Origin: Alphaproteobacteria bacterium
GTDB taxonomy: Bacteria; Pseudomonadota; Alphaproteobacteria; JABAAW01
NCBI GenBank assembly: GCA_014239005.1
Contig: JABAAA010000086.1
Location: 1 to 5,714, forward strand
Length of the DNA stretch: 5,714 nucleotides
Reading direction: 5' to 3'
Positions 1 through 5,271 of this stretch are shown piece after piece; position 1 is the stretch's first letter; each line of letters opens with the position of its first letter. Both the position numbers and the translations under genes were made by a program. The notes under the pieces were generated by a model, which made no database searches, was not told the origin of the DNA, and saw only the letters and a list, made by a program, of their open reading frames with translations.

Positions 1-376
1 CCTCCACACAAGCCACACAACCCGCCGCCGTCGCACGAGCCAAAACCATCCTTCTAGCCCCTCCCTCCAACCTCACACAGGGCTTGCCACTCGAAAAACG
101 AACGCTCTCAACATCGCGCCAATAAACCGCTGCGTTGCCAACCCCCACTCCCAATCGCCGAATTCCCGTTCCCAAAGCTTTTCCAACACATTCCTTCGCC
201 GCAAAACAACTCGCCAAATACCGAACGCCGCGACTCTCCGCTCCCATCCCGCGCCGACAAGCCTCCGCAACCTCCCCCTCGACAAACACCCGCGACAAAA
301 AGCGATCCCCATACCGCTCCACCAAACGCGCAACACGAGCATGCGAACACAAATCCGTGCCGATCCCCAAAATCAC
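1..376 (-). CDS. acpS: Holo-[acyl-carrier-protein] synthase AcpS, C-terminus cut by window edge
   Basis: AcpS transfers the 4'-phosphopantetheine arm of CoA onto a serine of apo-ACP in the cytoplasm, activating ACP for fatty acid and lipid A synthesis. The frame from GTG at 376-374 is open to the left edge: 125 codons, no stop seen. Signatures are GIGTDL at residues 4-9 (Asp8 is the expected Mg2+ ligand), RVARLVERYGDRFLSRVF at 14-31, and FAAKE..GKALGTGI at 58-72 (Glu62 is the second Mg2+ ligand, KALGTGI a family hallmark). GKPCVRLEGGA follows at 97-107. The family is usually about 120-140 residues and ends with a motif around His-Val-Ser-Leu-Ser, which is not reached here, so probably about 20 residues lie outside. 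The GTG overlaps the pdxJ stop as GTGA, as in many proteobacterial pdxJ-acpS pairs. Codons often end in G or T, unlike degP and the methyltransferase. Identification is firm; only the 3' end is unknown. Confidence 0.94.
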   Translation of the reverse strand, partial: MILGIGTDLCSHARVARLVERYGDRFLSRVFVEGEVAEACRRGMGAESRGVRYLASCFAAKECVGKALGTGIRRLGVGVGNAAVYWRDVESVRFSSGKPCVRLEGGARRMVLARATAAGCVACVE

Positions 377-1161
377 GAAACAACACCCCCCCCCTCCGCT
401 CCTCCCAATCCCCCCAATCCCTTATCGTCGCCTCCCCTTGCCGCGCGCATCACCCCCTTCATCTTCGCCACCACCTCGCCCAGCGAATCGAACAAAGCCT
501 GACCGACAAGGAAATAACCGATGTTCAACTCCTCGATCGGCTCGATGCGCGCCACCGCCGCGACATTGTCAAAGTCCAACCCATGCCCCGCATGACAAGA
601 AAGCCCCGCTTCCTCCGCCACTCGAGCAGCCTCTGCCAATCGCGCCAATTGCACACCCTCGTGTACACCCTCGTCGGCAGACAAGGCGTAGCTGCCCGTA
701 TGCAACTCGACCACCTGCGCCCCCGTCTCGCTTGCAGCCACGATCTGAGCCTCGTCAGGTTCGACAAACAACGAAACCTCGCACCCGACAGCGCGAACCC
801 TGCCGACAAACGATCGCAACGTCTCCTTCGAAGTCACGACATCCAAGCCTCCCTCCGTCGTCTGCTCCTCGCGCCGTTCAGGCACGAAACAGACGGCAGC
901 AGGACGAAGCCGCTCGGCGATCGCCACCATCTCCTCGCACGCCGCCATCTCCAAGTTCAGCCGAAACCCCGCCTCCATCAACGCCACCACATCATCGTCA
1001 CGAATGTGACGCCGATCCTCGCGCAAATGAACCGTGATCCCGTCCGCTCCATGCGCACAGACAACCCCCGCCGCGGCAACAACGTTCGGATGATCGCCAA
1101 AACGCGCATTCCGCAAGGTCGCAACATGGTCGATATTAACCCCCAAGCGAAGAGGTCGCAT
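373..1161 (-). CDS. pdxJ: Pyridoxine 5'-phosphate synthase PdxJ
   Basis: PdxJ condenses 1-deoxy-D-xylulose 5-phosphate with 3-amino-2-oxopropyl phosphate to pyridoxine 5'-phosphate, the last ring-closing step of DXP-dependent vitamin B6 synthesis in the cytoplasm. The 262-residue product shows the family motifs in order: GVNIDHVATLRNAR (7-20), GITVHLREDRRHI (41-53, catalytic His45), LNLEMA (68-73, catalytic Glu71), PERREEQTTEGGLDV (94-108), VSLFVEPD, VELHTGSYA, and HAGHGLDFDNV (190-200, catalytic His193). ATG at 1161 is chosen because GAGAGGG (1174-1168) lies 6 bases upstream and the protein then starts like family members; an upstream in-frame TTG at 1197 has no such support. Two oddities: the usual Gly-His near residue 215 is Gly-Tyr, and about 20 extra Gly-rich residues follow the normal family end (about 242), encoded by G-run DNA that forms the acpS start region. 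Confidence 0.96.
   Translation of the reverse strand: MRPLRLGVNIDHVATLRNARFGDHPNVVAAAGVVCAHGADGITVHLREDRRHIRDDDVVALMEAGFRLNLEMAACEEMVAIAERLRPAAVCFVPERREEQTTEGGLDVVTSKETLRSFVGRVRAVGCEVSLFVEPDEAQIVAASETGAQVVELHTGSYALSADEGVHEGVQLARLAEAARVAEEAGLSCHAGHGLDFDNVAAVARIEPIEELNIGYFLVGQALFDSLGEVVAKMKGVMRAARGGDDKGLGGLGGAEGGGVVS
374..421 (-). promoter_or_regulatory. G-rich translation initiation region of acpS, with GTGA stop/start overlap
   Basis: On the minus strand the pdxJ stop TGA (375-373) overlaps the acpS GTG start (376-374), giving the GTGA arrangement typical of translational coupling. The only ribosome-binding-like sequence is a GGA followed by nine G (397-386), ending 9 bases before the GTG. 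Reading 421 to 386 gives G-runs of 3, 6, 3 and 9 separated by ATT, ATT and a 9-base spacer. The run of nine identical bases and its position at the start site are seen directly; a regulatory effect is inference. Confidence 0.6.
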
Positions 1162-1167
1162 CCCAAA

Positions 1168-1174
1168 CCCTCTC
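1168..1174 (-). promoter_or_regulatory. Ribosome binding site of pdxJ
   Basis: GAGAGGG on the minus strand sits 6 bases before the ATG at 1161-1159. It decides the start: the longer in-frame option, TTG at 1197-1195, lies within the 13-base repeat tract and has no purine-rich stretch at the right distance. Confidence 0.7.
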
Positions 1175-1195
1175 AAGTTCCCAAGTCGTCTTTCC

Positions 1196-1234
1196 AATTC
1201 TTTGCCTGAATCTTTTGCTCGATTCTTTTGCCCG
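1196..1234. repeat. Three tandem 13-base repeats in the rpoZ-pdxJ gap
   Basis: Three adjacent 13-mers are visible on the plus strand: AATTCTTTGCCTG (1196-1208), AATCTTTTGCTCG (1209-1221) and ATTCTTTTGCCCG (1222-1234). They share a TCTTT(T)GC core, and a partial ATTTTT follows. They fill the part of the otherwise gene-free 160-base gap (1162-1321) that lies 35-73 bases upstream of the pdxJ start. I see no clear -10/-35 promoter and no stem-loop terminator in the gap. Function is unknown: slippage remnant, protein-binding array or mRNA processing site are all possible. Confidence 0.75.
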
Positions 1235-1321
1235 ATTTTTAATCAAAGCCCCCCTTCTCTCTTCCTCCCCCCGCTCCCCATGGACACCCCGTCCATTCCG
1301 TCCAGCCCGACGAGAATGATC

Positions 1322-1852
1322 TCAGCTGCCTTCCTCGTCTGCAACCTCGCCACCCTCAACACCCTCAACAACAGAGTCGCCGTCGTCTTCCGCAGCAACA
1401 GAGCCGCCCTCGTCTTCCGCAACAGCAGAGCCGCCATCGTCTTCCGCAGCAGCAGAGCCACCGCCACCTTCCGCCGCGAAGACCGCCTCCGCATGAATTT
1501 CAGGCAAGACCTCAAAATCAGAAACAGCATGAGCGCTCGCACTCGCTGCAGGAAACACTGCGCTGTCCCCCTCGACACCTCGCTCGCTCCCCTCTTCTTC
1601 CGCCGCCTCGATGGGAGAAAAACGACGATGGTTCCTCACGATCGCATCCTCCAACGCCTCGACATCCAAGTTGCCCTGCGTGATCTCGCGCAACGCGATC
1701 ACCGCATGCTTCTCATGCTTGATCAAACGATCCCGCTCCACCGTGGGCTCGACCCCGCTCGCGAGCTCGCGCCCGCGCTGCGCGCTGCACATCACCAAGC
1801 GAAAACGATTCGCTATCGAGGCGACACAATCCTCTATCGTAACACGAGCCAT
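1322..1852 (-). CDS. rpoZ: DNA-directed RNA polymerase omega subunit with long acidic tail
   Basis: Omega binds the beta' subunit, helps assemble RNA polymerase, and in many proteobacteria contributes to a ppGpp-binding site. The first 75 or so residues are a standard omega core: MARVTIEDCV at the start, NRFRLVMCSAQRGRELASG at 15-33, and HAVIALREITQGNLDVEALE at 49-68. Omega is commonly about 70-135 residues; this one is 176. Residues 76-176 form a tail with 28 Asp/Glu, no Lys and only three Arg, including three tandem 9-residue units of the GGSAAAEDD type (131-157). It is probably disordered. The start is ATG 1852-1850, with a weak ACAGG 7 bases upstream. The degP stop is 31 bases upstream, so co-transcription is likely. 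A TATAAT string at 1856-1851 overlaps the start codon and is not taken as a promoter. The core call is firm; the tail's role is unknown. Confidence 0.93.
   Translation of the reverse strand: MARVTIEDCVASIANRFRLVMCSAQRGRELASGVEPTVERDRLIKHEKHAVIALREITQGNLDVEALEDAIVRNHRRFSPIEAAEEEGSERGVEGDSAVFPAASASAHAVSDFEVLPEIHAEAVFAAEGGGGSAAAEDDGGSAVAEDEGGSVAAEDDGDSVVEGVEGGEVADEEGS
1373..1480 (-). repeat. 27-base tandem repeat inside rpoZ
   Basis: Three near-identical 27-base units lie at 1373-1399, 1400-1426 and 1427-1453, each beginning AGAG(T/C)CGCC on the plus strand and sharing TCGTCTTCCGCA. A degenerate fourth unit follows at 1454-1480. The period is a multiple of three, so unit gain or loss keeps the frame. 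Each unit encodes nine residues, of the form GGS-A-(A/V)-A-E-D-(D/E), in the acidic tail of omega. Confidence 0.88.
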
Positions 1853-1883
1853 TATAACACCTGTCTCTATTTCAGTTCGACGT

Positions 1884-3440
1884 TCACGAGGACTTTTTCA
1901 AAGGAACGCCGATATACAAATCGCGCCTGCCCTGCAAATCGGAAACTTTCAACAGCACCGCCTTGCGTCCCTCCTTCGTCGCCTTCGTCAGCGCAAGTCC
2001 CGCTGCCTCGACGGAATCCACCCTGACTCCGTTGATCTCGCGGATCAGAGAGCCTCGCTGCAACCCCTTCTCGCGCGCCTCGATGCCCGCCTTCACGACG
2101 AGAAGCCCCGCAACCGAGCGCGGCACCTTGTTGTGCGAACGGATCGCGCCCGTCAGCGCGACAACCTCGACATCGATAGCAGACAAGGTCACCTTCTTCG
2201 CTTCTTTCTCACCCCCCACCGCCCCGTCGCGATTTCTTTTCTTCTCGCCGCCTCCCTGCCGCGTGCTGGCAAGGCGCTCCTCGCTCATGCGCGCAACCTT
2301 CAACGTCAGCACCCGACGTTTGCCCGCGCGCAAAATCTCGACCGGAACTGTCTTGCCGACAGGCGTCTGCGCGACCATCCACGGCAGACGATTGTCGCGC
2401 GTCACTTTCTTGCGGTTGTACGCAAGAATAACATCACCGTTGCGCAAACCCGCCCGCGCCGCAGGGCTGTTCGGCGCAACACCGGAGACGATCACCCCCG
2501 CAGCCTTGCGAGAAGCCTTCCACCCCAAGCCCGCCGCGATATCCGCCGTCACGGGTTGAAACGCGATCCCCATCCACGCGCGCCGCGCTTCGCCGTGGCG
2601 ATCCAGCTGGTCGACGATCGTGCGTGCGACGCGCGAAGGAATGGCAAAGCCGATGCCGATCGATCCGCCGCTCGGCGAGACGATCGCCGTGTTGACGCCG
2701 ATCACGCGCCCCGAAAGATCAAACAGAGGTCCCCCTGAATTGCCGCGATTGATCGGCGCGTCCGTCTGAATAAAGTCGTCGTAAGGACCGGCGCGAATGT
2801 CGCGTCCGCGCGCAGAGACGATCCCCGCCGTCACGCTGCCGCCGAAGCCCAAAGGATTGCCGATCGCCATGACCCAGTCGCCGACGCGCGCCTTGTCCGA
2901 ATCGCCCCAGGAAACCGCTGTCAGCGCCTTGTCGTGCTTGACGCGCAAGAGTGCCAAATCGGTCTGAACATCCGTGCCGACCACTTCCGCTGCCAGCCGC
3001 GTGCCGTCTTGCAAGACGACGAGAATGCTCTGCGCCTTGTCGATCACATGGTTGTTCGTGACGATCAGCCCTTTCGAATCGATCACGAAACCCGAACCCT
3101 GAGAGCGAGAACGACGACGTTGCTGACCGCCCTGCCCTTGTTGCTGCTCGCGGAACTGACGAAACAGCTCTTCCAACTGCGAGCCCGGAGGCGCGCGGAA
3201 CTCGAACTTGAGCCCGCCGCGGCGCTTGCTTTCGCTGACCGCATAGCGCGCCTGAATGTTGACCACCGAGGGCGAAAGATTCTCGGCAAGGTCGGCGAAC
3301 GAGCCCGGACGCGTGCGCGCTTCTGCCATCGCAAAAGTGCCGAACGACAAAAGCGACGCGAACAAAAACACGCGCATCGGCACGCGCATTGGTACACGGC
3401 GCGGTAAGCAAGAGAGCATTACAAGCGAGAGAGGGGACAT
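1884..3440 (-). CDS. degP: DegP/HtrA (Do) family periplasmic serine protease with two PDZ domains
   Basis: Do-family proteases degrade or chaperone misfolded proteins in the cell envelope. In the 518-residue product the hydrophobic stretch at about 24-38, ending AMA before Glu40, looks like a Sec signal peptide. The trypsin-like domain spans about 50-285 with triad His131 (TNNHVI), Asp161 (TDLALL) and Ser235 (GNSGGPL). A Gln/Arg-rich loop at 97-113 corresponds to the LA loop. PDZ1 is about 287-385. A charged Lys/Glu linker (about 386-416) leads to PDZ2, about 417-512. The length suits the family (about 450-520). The start is uncertain: ATGs at 3440, 3419, 3389 and 3377 are in frame and none has a good ribosome binding site. 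The last two leave a compact 18-22 residue signal peptide. rpoZ follows 31 bases downstream; a methyltransferase gene diverges upstream. degP, degQ and mucD cannot be told apart here. Confidence 0.93.
   Translation of the reverse strand: MSPLSLVMLSCLPRRVPMRVPMRVFLFASLLSFGTFAMAEARTRPGSFADLAENLSPSVVNIQARYAVSESKRRGGLKFEFRAPPGSQLEELFRQFREQQQGQGGQQRRRSRSQGSGFVIDSKGLIVTNNHVIDKAQSILVVLQDGTRLAAEVVGTDVQTDLALLRVKHDKALTAVSWGDSDKARVGDWVMAIGNPLGFGGSVTAGIVSARGRDIRAGPYDDFIQTDAPINRGNSGGPLFDLSGRVIGVNTAIVSPSGGSIGIGFAIPSRVARTIVDQLDRHGEARRAWMGIAFQPVTADIAAGLGWKASRKAAGVIVSGVAPNSPAARAGLRNGDVILAYNRKKVTRDNRLPWMVAQTPVGKTVPVEILRAGKRRVLTLKVARMSEERLASTRQGGGEKKRNRDGAVGGEKEAKKVTLSAIDVEVVALTGAIRSHNKVPRSVAGLLVVKAGIEAREKGLQRGSLIREINGVRVDSVEAAGLALTKATKEGRKAVLLKVSDLQGRRDLYIGVPLKKSS
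3372..3395 (-). repeat. 12-base tandem duplication carrying two possible degP start codons
   Basis: On the plus strand GCGCATCGGCAC (3372-3383) is followed directly by GCGCATTGGTAC (3384-3395), matching at 10 of 12 positions. On the coding strand each copy carries an ATG (3377-3375 and 3389-3387), giving VPMR-VPMR just before the hydrophobic core of the signal peptide. It duplicates a candidate initiation codon or lengthens the basic n-region. Confidence 0.7.
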
Positions 3441-3489
3441 CGAGAAAGAAACAAATGTAAAGAAACAAAAAAAGGAGAGCGTGAAACCA

Positions 3490-3517
3490 AATATTGAATT
3501 GGCGGGCGCGTTGTCTA
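3490..3517 (-). promoter_or_regulatory. Candidate sigma70-type promoter toward degP
   Basis: Minus strand: TAGACA (3517-3512, 5 of 6 to TTGACA), 16-base spacer, AATATT (3495-3490, 4 of 6 to TATAAT). Transcription would begin near 3483, leaving a leader of about 40 bases to the first ATG at 3440. This is a motif match by eye in a short AT-rich intergenic region, not proof. Confidence 0.4.
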
Positions 3518-3521
3518 CAAT
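3494..3521 (+). promoter_or_regulatory. Candidate sigma70-type promoter toward the methyltransferase gene
   Basis: Plus strand: TTGAAT (3494-3499, 4 of 6), 16-base spacer, TACAAT (3516-3521, 5 of 6). It would start near 3528 and give a leader of about 110 bases before the ATG at 3639. It overlaps the oppositely oriented degP candidate almost completely. The leader (3528-3638) is A-rich and shows no riboswitch-like or stem-loop structure that I can recognise. Confidence 0.45.
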
Positions 3522-3624
3522 ATCGCCTTTCTGCCATGAAAATCAAGACGGAAAGTAAGATTTTTTGTGCAAAAGAAATTGCGAACGAGGCAAAAAAAGG
3601 TAAGAATACACTGCAACAACAAGC

Positions 3625-3631
3625 AAGGAGG
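3625..3631 (+). promoter_or_regulatory. Strong ribosome binding site of the methyltransferase gene
   Basis: AAGGAGG, a full anti-16S match, lies 7 bases before ATG 3639-3641. It fixes the start and suggests efficient translation, in contrast to degP, which has no recognisable site. Confidence 0.9.
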
Positions 3632-3638
3632 TTAGAAA

Positions 3639-5207
3639 ATGACAGAAGTTCCCCCAGATGTTTCTTCTTCGGAACGTCGTCGCAGCGGCGGGCGCGAGGG
3701 TCGGCGGGTGTTGCGCGAACAAGCAGCGCTGGAGCAACGCGACACGGCGCCGCCCTACATTACGCGCAACCTTCCCGTCTACAACTTCTTCCCCGACGAG
3801 CAGATCGAGCGCATCTGCCAAAACGGCGCGAAGATCATCAAAGACATCGGCGTGGACTTCCGCGACGATGCCGAGTCGCTGACGCTGTGGAAGAAGGCGG
3901 GGGCGAAGGTCGAGGGCGAGCGCGTACGTTGCGACGAATCCATGCTGCTGGAGATCGTGAAAAGTGTCCCGTCGCAGTTCACGCTTCATGCGCGCAATCC
4001 CAAACGCTCGGTGCAAATCGGCGGGAATGCAAGCGTGTTCCTGCCCGCCTACGGGTCTCCGTTCGTGCGCTCGCTGAAGGAGGGGCGTCGCTACGCGACG
4101 ATCGAAGACTTTCGCAACTTTTCCAAGCTGACATACCTGTCGCCCGCGTTGCACCACAACGGCGGCACCCTGTGCGAGCCCACCGACCTTCCCGTCAACA
4201 AGCGACACTTGGATATGCTCTACAGCCACGCACGCTATTCCGACAAAGGCTTTCTAGGCTCTGTCACCGCACCCGAGCGTGCGCAAGATTCCGTCGACTT
4301 TGTAAAGCTGATCTTCGGCGAAAAGTTCGTCGAACACAACGCCGTCATCTCTGCCATCATCAATGTCAACTCGCCGCTCGTCTTCGACAGCACCATGACG
4401 GGCGCGCTCAAGGTCTATGCACGCGCGAACCAGCCCTGCATCGTCTCGCCTTTCATCCTCTCCGGCGCGATGGGACCCGTCACCGTGGCAGGCACGCTTT
4501 CGCAAATCTACGCCGAAAGCCTGTTCGGCGCTGCCCTCGTACAGCTCTACCGCAAAGGAGCGCCACACATCATGGGAACCTTTGCCACCTCGCTCTCCAT
4601 GCTCTCGGGCGCACCTTGCTTTGGCACCGCCGAATCCAGCATGGTACAATTGGGTTGTGCGCAAATCGCGCGCAGGTTGAAATTTCCGTTGCGCTCCAGC
4701 GGCGCCTTGTGCGGCTCCAAGATCACGGACGCTCAAGCGGCTTACGAATCGGCGATCTCGATGCAAACAAACCTGTTCGCGGGAAACCACGTCGTCATGC
4801 ACACGGCGGGATGGTTGGAGGGAGGACTTGTCATGGACTACGAAAAGTTCCTTCTCGACGCAGACCAAGCCATGTCCTTCGTGAGACTCGCATCCGCCCC
4901 TGAAATCGACGAGAACCAACTCGCCTTCGACGCGATGCAAGAGGTAGGACCGGGCGGACACTACTTGGGCTGCGCGCACACGCAAGCCAACTTCGAAAGT
5001 GCCTTCCACAACTCGCCCTTCATCGACAACGAAGCCTTCGAGCGCTGGAAAGCCGAAGGAGAGAAGGACATGGTCGCGCGCGCGGCGGAAAAGCTGGAGA
5101 AGATCTTGAACGACTACGAAGCGCCGCCGATCGACGCGGCTCTGGACGAGAGCTTGCTGGCGTTCATCCAAAAGCGCAAGGATTCCATGCCCGATTCGTG
5201 GATCTAG
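3639..5207 (+). CDS. MttB-superfamily (trimethylamine/betaine) methyltransferase, non-pyrrolysine type
   Basis: This superfamily moves a methyl group from a methylated amine, such as trimethylamine or glycine betaine, to a cobalt corrinoid protein in the cytoplasm. The 522-residue product has family features throughout: an Arg-rich N-terminus (RRRSGGREGRR, 13-23), a segment resembling the family's IGVDF region (70-74), LPAYGSPFV (135-143) followed by RRYATIEDFRNFSKL (150-164), NSPLVFDSTM (244-253), GAMGPVTVAGTLSQIYAE (276-293), SGALCGSKITDAQAAYESA (354-372), and GPGGHYLGCAHTQANF (437-452). Archaeal MttB carries pyrrolysine at an internal amber codon; here the frame has no internal stop and the only TAG is the terminal one. 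Characterised pyrrolysine-free members act on quaternary amines, so a betaine-type substrate is more likely than trimethylamine, but this is inference. No corrinoid protein or activase gene is in the window. The family is firm; the substrate is unknown. Confidence 0.92.
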   Translation: MTEVPPDVSSSERRRSGGREGRRVLREQAALEQRDTAPPYITRNLPVYNFFPDEQIERICQNGAKIIKDIGVDFRDDAESLTLWKKAGAKVEGERVRCDESMLLEIVKSVPSQFTLHARNPKRSVQIGGNASVFLPAYGSPFVRSLKEGRRYATIEDFRNFSKLTYLSPALHHNGGTLCEPTDLPVNKRHLDMLYSHARYSDKGFLGSVTAPERAQDSVDFVKLIFGEKFVEHNAVISAIINVNSPLVFDSTMTGALKVYARANQPCIVSPFILSGAMGPVTVAGTLSQIYAESLFGAALVQLYRKGAPHIMGTFATSLSMLSGAPCFGTAESSMVQLGCAQIARRLKFPLRSSGALCGSKITDAQAAYESAISMQTNLFAGNHVVMHTAGWLEGGLVMDYEKFLLDADQAMSFVRLASAPEIDENQLAFDAMQEVGPGGHYLGCAHTQANFESAFHNSPFIDNEAFERWKAEGEKDMVARAAEKLEKILNDYEAPPIDAALDESLLAFIQKRKDSMPDSWI

Positions 5208-5208
5208 C

Positions 5209-5256
5209 CCCGCTCTTGATTTCATTTTTGCGCCCGCTCTCGCGTTCACTTTTGCG
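5209..5256 (+). repeat. Imperfect 24-base tandem duplication between two genes
   Basis: Two adjacent copies (5209-5232 and 5233-5256) match at about 20 of 24 positions, each with a CGCTCT start, a central TTCA and TTTTGCG at the end. They begin directly after the methyltransferase stop codon and run to the ribosome binding site of the next gene (AAGGGA, about 5257). Being direct rather than inverted, they form no obvious terminator, so read-through into the next gene is plausible. Confidence 0.65.
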
Positions 5257-5271
5257 AAGGGAACAACATCG

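Noticed and set aside
135..1037. Long plus-strand open frame (300 codons), rich in Pro, Arg and Ser
   Set aside because: It is antisense to pdxJ and acpS, which match known families. Its composition is what C-rich DNA gives in a wrong frame, and no ribosome binding site or domain is seen.
1851..1880. TATAAT overlapping the rpoZ start codon as a promoter
   Set aside because: No acceptable -35 at 15-19 bases upstream, and transcription would start inside the coding region, leaving no start codon for rpoZ.
1611..2738. Plus-strand open frame of 375 codons
   Set aside because: Antisense to degP and the start of rpoZ, Arg-rich, no recognisable motif; a shadow of the degP codon pattern.
3494..4903. 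Plus-strand open frame of 469 codons overlapping the methyltransferase, including a Lys-rich leader from ATG 3536
   Set aside because: Inside the gene it is an Arg-rich +1-type shadow. The leader ATG has no ribosome binding site and the frame does not stop before the methyltransferase start, so it does not look like a regulatory leader peptide.
5205..5207. Terminal TAG of the MttB homologue as a possible pyrrolysine codon
   Set aside because: Pyrrolysine in MttB is internal. Reading through this TAG adds only three residues before TGA at 5217-5219, and the family's C-terminus is already complete.
5208..5260. Rho-independent terminator after the methyltransferase gene
   Set aside because: The T-rich stretches belong to a direct duplication; no GC-rich inverted repeat precedes them.
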